From contig OZ022508.1 of assembly GCA_963989385.1 (NCBI GenBank), forward strand, positions 29,782,166 through 29,846,165: a DNA stretch of 64,000 bases, given 5' to 3'. Positions 1 through 11,772 of the stretch are shown here, piece after piece. This DNA is from Ctena decussata. Taxonomy: Eukaryota > Mollusca > Bivalvia > Lucinida > Lucinidae. The notes beneath the pieces were generated by a model. The model was not told the origin of the DNA. It saw nothing but the letters and a program-made list of their open reading frames with translations, and did no database searches. The position numbers and the translations under genes are program-made. How positions within the stretch are numbered: the stretch's first letter is position 1; every line of letters begins with the position of its first letter.

Positions 1-435
1 GCATGCGACTCCGAGTGTGCACTATCTGAAGAAACTCTCAAAGTAGACACTTCCTAAAAAAAGTTTTGCTTTTTATTCTGAAATGGACAAAAATTGTGTA
101 TGCATATATACTGTCATACAGGGATGCTGTAGGACATTATTTGCTAAAAACAAAATGCAAAATGTTTGACTCTGCTAAAGTAATGCTGGGGCAAAAAGTT
201 ATACAGTGCACTCATGGGTGTAACTGTAAAATGCGAAATGTCATCCACTTGGTATTGAAATTAAATTCCCGAAATTTGATGATTGGTGCTCTTTAGAATG
301 GCCGTTTAAAATGAATATTTCAGATCCACTCCAAAAGTTTCAAAACATGTGGGGCTTAGAACATTTCAATCGCCCCTTGTTATGTTTCTCATATAAAAAC
401 TCCAGAAAGCAAATTAGACCTTGCCGGAATAAAGT
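1..435. other. No gene seen; AT-rich flank
   Basis: Short open frames here lack codon structure, recognisable motifs or splice signals. The right part grades into a decayed copy of the pearl-like unit that follows. Confidence 0.5.
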
Positions 436-760
436 ACTTGAGCACTTAATGCTACATACCAAGTTTCAAGACCATCGGACAATTGGTTTCGGTAAAATAT
501 ATATGTTGATTTTTTTACATATTTGAGCGTGGCGACCATATTTGTAATGTGACGGAAACAGTTTAAACAGCATTTCGTTCTCTTGACCCCTGAAGGTTAC
601 ATCTGATTTCGTTACAATTGGCCCATTGGTTTTAGAGAAAATGTCGTTTGAATCTGTTGACGGCTGGACTGATGGTGGACATCGGACGACGGAGGGATGG
701 ACGACGGCGCCTGCCTATCCTAAAATCTGCCCCAGAGCCCTCGGCCGAGGTGAGCTAAAA
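436..760 (+). repeat. Single decayed unit of the ~440-bp pearl-like repeat
   Basis: The stretch shares with the array at 7323-9729 the landmarks CATACCAAGTTTCAAG, a 'TTGGTT..GG' segment and 'GTTACAATTGGCCCA'. It ends in the same way, in a GGACG-rich run followed by GGTGAGCTAAAA. It is one truncated unit plus the 3' end of the element. It is non-coding; the open frame across it is a repeat artefact. Confidence 0.75.
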
Positions 761-1689
761 GCTCATCATCACCACTACCATTCACTATCGGGGCCTACGT
801 GGACTAAATACGGTTTAAAGCGCATTAAATTTAAAGCTCACCATCATGTATCTCCTCAAATCTTCGACACGCGGGACATATTCGTAAGGAGTTATCTTGT
901 AACAATCCCAAAATAATAATTAACAAGCCGGTAATCATAATAATGACAATAGATATTTTACCCGTCTATAGAGTGTGAATGCATCATCTTTAGAGTTCAT
1001 CTATAATTGTAAGAGTAAGAATGAAGATTCTCTGGAACTGACACAGTTCAATCCCAGTTCCAACACGAGACACCGTGTTGGCAAAGACAGCGAAAGACAG
1101 CGACAGACATTTTACATTTTGAGATAGCATTACCCACATAAGCATCCAATTGCATTATCTGATCGAAGCTGAAATACTGTCACGATAACAACCAGAAATT
1201 CTGCGTTGAACAATATAAGCTTATCCATTGTCTAAGTTACGGCTAAGGCGTTCGTTCTGCAGTAACTGCGCATATGTAAGGCATTTATATGCTACGCAAT
1301 CACAGATGATTACTTTTTATTTTAAGACAAATCACAGCATTTCAATTATGTATTGAATGGGCGTGAATGCTGCTGTTACTTCATTTTGTAAATATTAATA
1401 TCGTTAGACGTCTTACGTAAATATTTACCTTAAAGCATAGCTAAATTATCATGCCACAATATGTATTTAAATTTGTTTGCAGAAATCTGATTATCTTTTA
1501 AAATAATTTACTCTCCTTTGATAGCTTCATCGCCAATATTCTTCGCTGTTAAATTCAGCCTTTGATAATGTCGAAAATTAAAATGTCCATTGAGAGTTTA
1601 TATATGTACACAAACAGAAATGCAAATACCAAAGTAGTTAATGTTATGTCACTGTCATTTTGACATAAACGGGTAAAACAGGAAGTCGG
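761..1689. other. No feature recognised
   Basis: AT-rich sequence without convincing exons, repeats or structured elements. Confidence 0.5.
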
Positions 1690-1882
1690 GATGAAAAATG
1701 AGAAAAGAAGCCCGACCATCTTCTTTCTCTTTGTTTAATCTTCCCTGAACCATAACGGTACCCTGTTACTGCTGGGTAATTGAGCTTTGTAGCCGAGCTT
1801 TTCAGCCGTTTTTCCTTTGGATTTGAACCCTAGCCCTTCTGTGCCATAGTTAAGCTCTCTATCCACTTGGCAACGGGACATC
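1690..1882 (-). repeat. tRNA-derived SINE, decayed
   Basis: On the minus strand an A-box-like TTGCCAAGTGG (1863-1873) is followed at normal spacing by a perfect B box GGTTCAAATCC (1819-1829). The acceptor stem does not close, so this is a SINE head and not a functional tRNA. The body probably runs on toward 1690 with no clear tail. Confidence 0.55.
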
Positions 1883-3294
1883 TCTATTGGTGTACAAATG
1901 CAAAAATGAATTCGAGGTTACGTGGTGAACTTATCCACAGAGGGCGTTTGTTCAATATCATTCGGAAAATGTCATCTCGGTTATACGGTTTGAGAAGCAG
2001 ACTATCGGAGCATTGCTCTGAATTAATTGTTCGGTTGTAGCAACACAATGAGCGTTAGTCAATATTAACTGAATACTCTCTCATAATTTCTTTATCATTT
2101 TTCGATGAACGTTATCAATACTTAGCACGAGTCTTGAGCATGTTTCATGGATAATTTGTGAGGGACAAAATAACTTTACATGTCTAACATGTGATGACAT
2201 TTACATAATGTTATTTAGATGATGCTCTGTCTCTGAATAATCCAAGGATTGACCTCAGCTGTCCATTTGAACTTGATATTAAAGATACCAAAGAGCCCAG
2301 TTCATCTGCCTCATACTTAGATTGTTATCTCTATGTTAACAATTAAAAGCTTGTGGCTAGGCTTTGTGAAAAAGGGACGACATCCATTTTCCCATAGTTG
2401 ACTTTCCATTTTTGAGTAGTAATATCCCTTTGGCACCTGCATACGGAGTTTATGCCTCTCAGCTAGTCCGCTATGCTAGAGCCTGTTTCAAATATCAAGA
2501 CTTTGTTGAAAGAGGTGAGCTACTCACCCGTAAACTGTTGACAACACAGTTATCATTAGCTGTCGCCGTTTCTAAACTAATTTTCGATTTGATGGCCTCA
2601 CCCGAAGCTTAGTTAAGCTCTCAGATGCCGGACTTTCATTTCTACTGACTTTTTCCACTGATACATGGATATGACGGATGTATTATAATAGGTAGGTGAT
2701 GCTTACTACTCGCGAGCACCTGATCACACCTCTATTTGGGGGTCCATGTCAATGTATCTAGAATATTCCGGAATTTTCAATGTTAAAATGACTTACGAGT
2801 TCGAACTTATGATTTGGGTACTTTGACAACTTTCATTTACAGTAATGGAATGGCGGACGATGCATAGCATAATATCAAGATTGAACGGCAAGACAGGGTA
2901 AAAGCGCAATAGAAATTCAGCATGCGCCCGAAAAATTTGGCTTTAAGTTAGAATCTCTACTTGCATTTTATTCTTACGGAACGTTTCAAATTCGACAGAT
3001 CGTGGCCCGGAGGGTGCCCCGCATGCTGTCAGGAAATTGCCCGGAGACTGCTGCAAATGTATAGTGAGGAGGGCGATGAAATGTCACAACGCACTGTCGC
3101 ATCAATGGAACATGATGCGGTCATTTGAACCCAAATTGAAATGCCATAGTAGTGAATGGCATATGAAAACTTCTCTAAGAACCCAAAAATTCCGTCATAG
3201 TCCCAAACTGTACCAAAATATAATGATTTTTGTGTACTTTTTTCTCGGAGTATTGTCAACTCATAGAGTACCAACCGGCGAGAATGTAGATAAA
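1883..3294. other. No feature recognised
   Basis: AT-rich sequence with short open frames only; nothing supports a gene. Confidence 0.45.
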
Positions 3295-3439
3295 TATACT
3301 GAAAAGATTTAAAAACTTTTCAAATAATTTTCATAGTAAAATGCTCACAGGAAATAAAAATTTAAGATTATGAAGTTTGTTTGCGTCATTTTATTGAATT
3401 GCGTAAGCAAAAGGGCGTAACAAGATTACGTTAATTTCT

Positions 3440-4245
3440 CCCTCATAAGCTCAGAACCAGGTATGCCCTCCGTTGTGTGCAATGCATTCCGTTAGTCTTG
3501 TCACAATAGAACCACATAGACCATGAACAATGCGTATAGGAATACGATTCCATTCATCGACATGGGCCTGGAATAATTCTCTTAAAGTTGCTGGCTAACG
3601 TCGACGTTTATTGATCCTTCGCCGTAACTCGTCCCAGAGATGTTCGATGGGATTTAAATCGGGTGATCTGGAAAGCCAGTTAATAACGTTCACCTAATGT
3701 TGACGTAAAACGTCTGACGTGACTCTAGCGGAATGAGGCCTTGCATTATCTTGCTGAAAGGTTAACTGATGTCTGTTTGGTTGTCTGCCAAGAAGAGCAA
3801 TAAGCTCTGGGGTCAAAACATGATCAATGTACCTACGAGCTGATAAGTTTCCGTTGAGAACAATGAGTCTTGAACGAAAGTTATGATTAATTGCACCGAT
3901 ACTATCACATTACCAGCACCAAAAGTTTCGCGTTCTTGAAGACAGTTATCTGCACAACGTTAATGAACACGTCTGTATACTCTTGCCCTGCCGTCAGCGA
4001 TACTCAAATTAAAACGAGATTCGTCACTGAAGATAACGTTTCTCCGGTTTCAACGCAAAATATTGAGCTGTTGCCTGGCCCACTACAGACGTAAAAGGTG
4101 ATGAGGTCGCTCCAGATTAGGTCCATTGTATGGCCTACGGCATCTTATACCTTGCTCTTTAAGACGATTTCTCACCGTCTTAGCGTCGATTGGACGACCA
4201 CGTTGGCCGACAAGTATCCGTGCCGTTGACGCTGCCGTAATAAAA
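3440..4245 (-). pseudogene. Tc1-like transposase, catalytic half (broken)
   Basis: Read on the minus strand, the piece starts with the second helix-turn-helix (DAKTVRNRLKEQGIRCRRPY). In several frames it continues through stretches typical of the DDE domain: a conserved [16 protein letters not shown] block near 3600-3660 and a WNRIPIRIVHGL-like block near 3520-3560. Tc1-like enzymes cut and paste their element through a DD34E active site. Frameshifts and stops show it is dead. The N-terminal half is at 5060-5328. Confidence 0.75.
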
Positions 4246-5059
4246 GTAAAAAGTATGCAAAGACCAGGAACTGAAACAATCAAAATCCAAATCCAGCCCT
4301 CAAACCATAGTTGGAAACAACTAAGATTACAAATAATCAAGATACAGAGAACATATGGCCAACCGAGTGAGCAGCTTGTTCCCAAAAGGTGGCCACTCAG
4401 CAACCCAAACCGAACCAAAAATAATAATAACATACATAAGGTAAAACATCACAGAAACTCTGACACCAAAAACAGGCAACAAAGAACCACAACAGAACTA
4501 CCGCCTTGGAACGGTCAGTAATGAATTACTGGGGGGTTAAATCGATTTTACAGGCCCAACCTCACCCTCAGTTTCTGAAGTGGTACAAAACATTTAGTTG
4601 GTTGTTCGGTTCGCATAATAACCCTCTAACTCGTCAATGAATCATTACGGTAAACACATAAATCAAATTTCAACACCATGAAGAAGCAAAGACGAGGACT
4701 CAACAGATACAACGGGCCGTCTGACAGGTGGAGATCCCTGTCCTGCCAAACAACCCCACTGGAAATCTGAAGCAAAAGAAGGTCACCAGTTGAGCCCCGG
4801 TGGACCAAGCAACAGACAAAAAGGCTCCGGTCCCAACCAACTAAAATATATAGCTTTAGGTCGGGGCCATCATAGAGTCTGACGACCGATCCCCCGGTGT
4901 GCAATTAAAGAGTGCAGCAAAGCTATCAACCGTGATTGGGTTAATCACTAAGCATGCAGACTGTCGCATAACATTTAAATTATAGCCAATACGTTTGTGA
5001 CGTATTATTATTTTTCGGAATTGATCAGAAAAATCAGTCCTACCCTTAATCTTTTTGAA
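4246..5059. repeat. ~0.8-kb insertion inside the transposase gene
   Basis: The block interrupts the transposase between its two DNA-binding subdomains. It contains a stretch (about 4290-4400) clearly related to 6815-6970: both share a '..CCG.GTGAGCAGCT' segment and a following 'GGTGG.CA.T..GC.' segment. It is therefore a dispersed repeat. I could not define its termini or target duplication, and I see no protein in it. Confidence 0.5.
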
Positions 5060-5328
5060 TTTGTATACCTATTCCGAGGATGACATTGACGTATGTAAAC
5101 GTCCTTACGTCTGGTAGTTACCCGTGCTTGACCGCTTCTTGGACGGTCTTTTACGCTGCCTGTGAACAGGGCACGTCGCCTCGAATTGTAAATTGTTTTG
5201 ACGTTCACGTTAAATCTTCTTGCGACCACTCTTTGCGAAACTCCACCTTCCTTTACCGATATATACACTGACCTGATGACACGAGGAGCACGTGTTCTGT
5301 AGTGGTCGATATGGTCGGTTGAATGCAT
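5060..5328 (-). pseudogene. Tc1-like transposase, N-terminal half
   Basis: The first helix-turn-helix of a Tc1-like transposase is readable (segments VVARRFNVNVKTIY, TGSVKDRPRSGQARVTT, then the HPRNRY block). The probable start is the ATG at 5326-5328. The frame leaves homology close to 5060, where the insertion begins. It binds the terminal repeats in intact relatives; here it is cut off from its catalytic half. Confidence 0.75.
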
Positions 5329-5456
5329 ACTAGTGATATGGACATAACAATGTATAAAACGAAACGTATACCCTGTAATTTTCATGGCTATTACGGCTAT
5401 CATTTTTGAGATATTTGAAAATTACGGGGTAGAAGTTTTTAAATCCTTTCAGTATA

Positions 5457-5887
5457 GTACTGGGTAGAAGTGTATTAGTATAATATTTTGTCTAGCAATA
5501 CGCCGAAAGCTGCAAGACTATCATAGCACGTCACTAATCTTACACGATAACGCGTCACCCCACAAAGCAATCGTTGTCAAGAAGCTACTGCAGTTATTTA
5601 AGTGGAAAGTTTTCGATCACCCCACCCTACTCCTACCGACTTTCTCCACCCGGGCCCCCTGATGATTACGCTACAACAGTTTGGATATAATAGATTGTGC
5701 AGTGAATGGGAAGCTCCGATGGATAAGCTTACGTGTCTTACAAACAGCATCAAAGCGTTGCCAAGGAGATGGAATTCTGTCATACAAAGCAAGGGAGATT
5801 ACTTTTAAGGGTTAAAAAGTTTATTTTACAATAATTATTATTAAAAGGCTTGAGGCCTTGATCATTATTTTTGACTGACCCTCATAC
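5457..5887. other. No feature recognised
   Basis: Flank of the Tc1-like element; no coding or repeat signal that I can support. Confidence 0.4.
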
Positions 5888-6169
5888 ATCGATGTAGTTG
5901 ATGCATTACGAGCAGAGTCGGTAACATGCGGCTCATCAGAATGATCAAGTATTGAGTTTTTCTTGGACCAAAGAAGCCACGGTTGTTATCCAAAAGCTCA
6001 TTAAGAAAAAGGGGGAATTCGTACACACAAAATGTATAACTGTTGTTGATGACACTCTTCAATATTTCATTCTCTTCTCTGCCATGCAAACTATTAAGAT
6101 TATCAGTAGACAATAATTCAAACTCTAATAACCATTCTTCATTTATCATGCATATGCTGCAAACGTCAC
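5888..6169 (-). CDS. Candidate orphan exon, phase 1-1, unknown protein
   Basis: On the minus strand an acceptor-like CCCTGTTATCAG precedes an open stretch of 282 nt that ends at a GTATGA donor. Both boundaries are phase 1, so the exon is symmetric. The 93 residues (pieces GDVCSICMINEEWL, SYTFCVYEFPLFLNELL, RGFFGPRKTQY) look like ordinary protein and not repeat translation. I recognise no domain and found no partner exon within a few kb. It could be an isolated exon, part of a gene with long introns, or chance. Confidence 0.25.
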
Positions 6170-6471
6170 CTGATAACAGGGGTATGATAACATGATGTGA
6201 TATCACGTCACTTCTGAACTGCGCTTGCGCAAACGTTATCAGATGCTGCCTACAGAAACGATCTGTGAAGACGATAGGCTACAGACTGACGTCGGCAGTG
6301 ATAACAACGTTCGATTAGTTCGATTATTTACACACTCATCAAGAATCGGATTACAAACAAATAAGAGAGACCGGGAACAATTTCCTTCGAAATCCCTTGA
6401 CAAATTGCTTGTCTGAACCTAGAGTGTCCATATCGCTTCTTCTTTTTCAACTTTTATGTTAAACAGCAAAT

Positions 6472-6676
6472 AGCCGCGACACAGGAAAACCAACATAATG
6501 GGGTGCGCCTAGCTAGTAGGGCAGACTCAGATCAGCCTAGGGTAAAGGGTAGCCAAGGATCTAAGCTACCTCCATGCGGACAGCGAAGACTCTGATCAGA
6601 CTAAGCGGATGTCAAGGCTGGTCTGAGTCTTCGCTGGGCATACCACAACTTTGTTGATTTTCTCGCGTCATGGCTC
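6472..6676. mobile_element. MITE family 1, copy 1
   Basis: Ends carry the family's inverted repeats (AGCCGCGACAC... / ...GTCATGGCTC, the right one mutated). The interior holds the nested palindrome around GACTCAGATCAGCCT and CGAAGACTCTGATCAGAC. It is non-coding and about 200 bp long. Other copies: 19925, 21106, 43226, 43795, 61429 and 63219. Confidence 0.8.
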
Positions 6677-6814
6677 TACTGAATTTGGTTTTGTAGAGGG
6701 ACAGTGCGAAATCAAGAAACTGTTGTCTTCCCTGTGCACACGGCGAAACATGTAGCTAGTAAACGGTTTGGCCATTAAAAATCTGAAATAAGAGAAGTAA
6801 AACGATAACCAATG

Positions 6815-7190
6815 GCTAGAAATTAATACAACCAGACCCTAACTCCCGCCCTCTAAACCAAAAAGGAAAGTACCTAGTAGTACATACGTTTGCAAAGGAC
6901 ATGCTCGGTCAGCCGCGTGAGCAGCTCTTTCCTAAACTGGTGGTCATTTGGCTACTCCAAGTGAAAAACGAAATTAACATCTTATCTTTGAATTACCAAA
7001 CAAAACAGAAAGTAACTTGGCAGCCAATGCTACCAGAGGACAGGTGTTTTGAACAAATGTTTCTGGTTGCATACTACACTTTATATCAGTTGGAGGAGAC
7101 CCGAGACATATAATTGAGTACAAGCTATCCAAACCATTATGGATAAAAAGACACATTGTGAGGCTTAGGTGGCAAGATAAGCACTCGGGG
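6815..7190. repeat. Dispersed repeat related to the 4246-5059 insertion
   Basis: Shares with about 4290-4400 the order CCAG..CCTAA..CC, CCTCTAAACC-like, then GTGAGCAGCT and GGTGG.CA.TTGGC. Divergence is high. No coding signal. Confidence 0.4.
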
Positions 7191-7322
7191 CATTAGTATA
7201 TGGGACATCCTTGGGTGTGTGATTATTTCAAATCCTGTGATTTGAACAGTCATTTCCAAATATGTTTGCGTTTATTTCATCTACAGTTGAAGGTTTGTGA
7301 AAAATATGACTTGTATAAGAAA

Positions 7323-9729
7323 CAAGAGGGCCATGAGGCCCTGAATCGCTCACCTGAACAATTGGCAAAGTGGCTTTTTCTTATGTTTTGAAATTGTCAA
7401 AATATGAGTCTTGGGTCAAAAGTCAAAGAATGACCATGACCTATTGTACTAATAAATCTTCATGTACTCATTAAGGCAACCATATATACTATTTTTAGGC
7501 AAAACTTTCCATGAAATCTTATGTTCTAGCATTTTCCCATATTTGACCATGCCGCAAAAAAAAGTTAAGGAAAAACCGAGGTCATCATTTGAACAGTCTT
7601 GGTAGTACTCTAATACTCCATGCTACATACCAAGTTTCAAGGCCATTGGTATATTGGTTCTGGAGAAGAAAAAATATTTAAGGTTTATACCATAAATGGG
7701 TATGGTGGCCATGTTGGTCATGTGACCTGGACCGTTTGAACAAATTTTCGTTCAATCAACCCCTGGAGGCTCTATATGAAATGTGATTACAATTGGCCCT
7801 TTGCCTTTTGAGAAACTGTTTGAAAATGTCAAAATATGAGAGATCTGGGTCAAAGGTCAAAGAATGACCTTGACCTCTTGTACTCATAATTCTTCATGAC
7901 CTCATTAAGACGACTGTATATACAAATTTTTAGGCCAAAAACTTCCCATGAAATCTCATGTTCTAGTATTTTTACTTATTTGACCTTGCTGTAAAAAAGG
8001 TCAAGGTCAACCAAGGTCATAATTTGAACAATCTTGATAGTACTGGAGTACCCAATGCTACATACCAAGTTTCAAGGCCACTGATCAATTGGTTCTGGAG
8101 AAAAAGATTTTGAAAGGTTTTTACCATATATGGTCATGGTGGCCATGTTGGTCTTGTAACCCAGACCATTTGAAGAAATTTTCATTTCCTCCACCCCTGA
8201 AGGCTCTATATAATATTTGGTTACAATTGCCGCATTGGCTTTTAAGGCGAAGTTTGAAATTGTCAAACTATTCTGAGAATTCAGGGTCAAAGAACGACCT
8301 TGACCTCTTGTAGTCATGAATCTTGATGTACACATTAAGATGACTGTATTTACCAATTTTTAGGCCTAAATCTTCAAAACTTCCCATGAAATCTTATGTT
8401 CTAGCATTTTCCCATATTTGACCTTGCTGTAAAATGGCCAAGGTCATCCCAAGGTCATCATTTTGAACACTCTTGATAGTACTGGAGTACCCAATACTAC
8501 ATACCAAGTTTCAAGGCCATCGGTCAATTGGTTCTGGAGAAAAAGATTTTTTTAGGTTTTTACCATATATGGGCATGACGGCCATGTTGGTCATGTGACC
8601 TGAACCGTTTGAACAAATTTTCATTCCCTCATCCCCTGGAGGCTCTATATGAAATTTGGTTACAATAGGCCGAGTGGTTTTTTGAGAAGATTGTTTGAAA
8701 TTGTCAAAATATGGGAGCTCAGGGTCAAAGGTCAAAGAATGACCTTGACCTCTTGTACTCACAAATCTTCATTGTACTCATTAAAGATGACTGCATATAT
8801 CAACTTTTAGACCTTAATCTTCAAAACTTTCCCTGATATCTTAAGTTCTAGCATTTTTCCCATATTTGACCTTGCCGTAAAAAGGTCAAGGTCAACCCAA
8901 GGTCATAATTTGAACAATCTTGATAGTACTCGAGTACCCAATGCTACATACCGAGTTTCAAGGCCATCTGTCTATTGGTTCTGGAGAAGAAGATTTTTCA
9001 AGGTTTTTACCATATATGGGTATTGGCGGCCATGTTGGTCATGTGACCTGAACCGTTTGAACAAATTTTCATTCCCTCATCCCCTGGAGGCTCTATATGA
9101 AATTTGGTTTCAATTGGCCCAGTGGCTGTTGAGAAGATTGCTTGAAATTGTCAAAATATGAGAGTTCTGGGTCAAAGGTCAAAGAATGACCTTGACCTTT
9201 TGTACTCATAAATCTTCATGTACTCATTTAGATGACTGTAGATATCGATTTTTAGCCCAAAATCTTCAATAATTTTCAAGATATCTTATGTTCTAGCATT
9301 TTCCCATATAAAAGCACAAGGAAGCAAATTTGACCTTGCCGTAAAAAAGGTCAAGGTCAACCCAAGGTCATAATTTCAACAATCTTGGTAGTACTCATGT
9401 ACCCAATGCTACATACCAAGTTTCAAGGCCATCGGCCTATTGGTTCTGGAGAAGAAGATTTTTTTAGGTTTTTACCATATATGGGCGTGGCGGCCATGTT
9501 GGTCATGTGACCAGGACGGTTTGAACAACTATTCGTTCCCCCTTCCTCTGGAGGCCATATATGAAATTTGGTTACAATTGGCCCAGCGGTTTCAGAGGAG
9601 AAGTCGTTTGAAATTGTGGACGGACGGACGGACGACGGACGACGACGGACGACGACGGACGACGACGGACGACGGAGCCTTACCATCCTATAAGCTCCCC
9701 CGGAGCCGCTGGCTCAGGTGAGCTAAAAA
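7323..9729 (+). mobile_element. Pearl/HINE-like element with five ~440-bp tandem units
   Basis: Starts at CAAGAGGGCCATGAGGCCCT and ends at GGTGAGCTAAAAAA after a GGACGGACGGACGACG microsatellite. A short inverted repeat sits near both ends: GCTCACCTGA at 7348-7357 and TCAGGTGAGC at 9714-9723. The landmark CATACCAAGTTTCAAGGCC recurs near 7625, 8061, 8510, 8946 and 9411, giving periods of about 436-466 bp. Each unit is rich in AGGTCA/TGACCT half sites. Such units plus a tetranucleotide end are described for bivalve pearl elements, a non-autonomous Helentron-associated class. Non-coding. Confidence 0.8.
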
Positions 9730-9799
9730 ACTAATGTTTAAAGACATGCGCATTTTGTCATAAGCAAAATATTAAGGGAAAACCCATCAATCCGGATCG

Positions 9800-11045
9800 A
9801 TAACTTCTTATCTATCTTTTCTATTCTATCATGTGACCTTACAAGGTCGTTGCAGCACCACAGATGACTTCGAAACAATTCCTTTTTACCTTGTCCTGTC
9901 CTGAGCTGCCCTAGTTGAGCTGGCAAACTCCATCCCTGACCACTCTTAAATAGTATCTTCCAACCTCTTCTTCTCAGTTTCTTCCTCTAAATATTTTTCC
10001 TTACACTGTGCCTGGTAGAATCGTCTCGGTTAGGTTAGAAGACACTAAGATGTGACCAAAGCACCTTAATTTCCGTCTCTTTACCAGAGTCAGGAGCTCA
10101 TCATATTTTCCAATGGCTGCTTGCATCTCTTTGCGAACCTCTCATTGGTTATATGGTCTTAGTACAAAATGTTCAGCAACCTTCGGTAGCATCTCATCTC
10201 AAAAGACGGTGTTCTTTTATCGAACTCTAATGTCAAGGTCCACGATTCAAAGGCATACAGAAATATGGAGATGACAAGGGAGCGCATACGATTCACTTTG
10301 ATCCAAGCGATATGTTGTTATCTCTTCAAATTGGCTTCAGATTTGTAAGAGCTGACGTGGCTTGTGCAATCATCGACAGAACCTCCTGTTTTGAGCAATC
10401 ATCTAAGACAACTTTCAGAATGTATTTGAAGCTTGTTACGGTGCTCAACTTCTGCGCTTTTACCTTGATCTCCACCTTGGTGCCATAGGCGCTATTTATA
10501 TTCAGGTAGTCTTCTCAGCACTTATTTCCATCTAATACTATGTGCAGATTTTATCAAACCCTTCAAACACGACTTCTAATTTCAGCTCTTCCTTAGCTAG
10601 AGCGCCTATATCATCGGAAACCGCAAGTTTTTATATTTCTGCCACCTACGCTAACATTTCCATCATGTTCTATCAGAAAGATCCGTTTGAACAAAATGTT
10701 GAAAAAGGTGAGTGACAGAAGACACCCTTGCCTTACCCCAACTGTTGTTCTGAGCCATTCTCCTGTGCTGCCATTCATCAGGATTGCACTTGAAGCCATG
10801 TCGTTGAGCTGTTCAATGGTGCGAACTGGATTTGCACTGATATTGCACTTCCGCATGTTCATCTATAAGGTTGCATGCCATACTTGACAACGGCTTTTTG
10901 AAATCAATGTGACATGGTACAGATTCTGCTGATGTGGGGATACTTTTCACACATGATTCTAAATTTGAAGATCTGTTCTCTGGTACTCATTCCGGCTCTG
11001 GACACAGTCCGCTCTTCAGCGATTATCTCTTCGGCTAAACCTGCT
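9800..11045 (-). pseudogene. LINE reverse transcriptase remnant (same family as 21995-25389)
   Basis: Minus-strand frames match the LINE at 21995-25389 along its length. From high to low coordinates come an RT segment with VGVRQGCLLSLTFFNILF (about 10860-10690), a region where the FADD-type motif would lie, and the C-terminal block (about 10500-9840). The 3' tail is a TTCTATTCTAT-like microsatellite near 9815. Many frameshifts; not functional. Confidence 0.75.
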
Positions 11046-11772
11046 TATCGAATCCAAAATGTAAAAATTCTAAAAAAATGAAACATTGATACAATTTTTG
11101 TACGAATGACCCGAACAGCCTTACACCGTTTTACTTCTCATAAAACTCTGCTAACCCTGTAAAGACATTTTCCTTGTTACCTTATGCTTTCAACTGGATA
11201 AAGGATAAAGGGTGACTCAATTTCCTGACTTCATAAATTCGGAAACGTAAATTTACCTTGGCCGGTCACAACATGAAGTGATACGGTATGAAAGGTATGA
11301 GTCGAAGCGAAGATGCAAACATAGCTGATATACATCGAAATGTTGAAGCGGTGGCAATTCTGTTTCTGCTTGCTAAAGTAGGTCATTGTGTCTGTCCTAA
11401 TTGTACATAAAATGATTTAGAACAGTTTGAAACATGAACTGAAGCCCTTTCGTGATGGTCTCATGTCTTTAACATGTAAGCAAGTGCTCTTCATAGTAAG
11501 AAAATACATCAGGAATATTATGCAAAACAATTCATTTACACCAGGAGCCAGAGAGAACGTATACAGTCAGGTTACCTACAATAGCCACTTTTGCAAAAGC
11601 TAAATCCTTAAATATGAATCAGTTGTTTATAGCTCCAAGTTCAATTATCTTTCACTTCTATTTCCAAATTTATTATAACATTTGTTGTAAAATTTGAAAA
11701 AACAAAAAACAAAAACAAAAAAAAAATGTTTGCCCGTTGTCGAAAGCACTCCGGGAGCACGGTATTTGATGA
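11046..11772. other. No feature recognised
   Basis: AT-rich stretch ending in an A-rich run near 11700-11726. No exon signals. Confidence 0.45.

Larger units (their letters stand above)
3295..5456 (-). mobile_element. Tc1-like DNA transposon, split by an insertion
   Basis: Terminal inverted repeats are visible: TATACTGAAAAGATTTAAAA at 3295 and, read from the other strand, TATACTGAAAGGATTTAAAA from 5456. Both are flanked by TA, the Tc1/mariner target duplication. Transposase remnants lie between them on the minus strand in two blocks, separated by about 0.8 kb of foreign sequence. Frame breaks make the element non-autonomous. A shorter relative with the same ends lies at 11773-12592. Confidence 0.85.

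Noticed and set aside
4083..4521. Two opposing frames of 116 and 131 codons
   Set aside because: Only the last third of the minus-strand frame is transposase. The rest, and the whole plus-strand frame, are translations of the inserted repeat.
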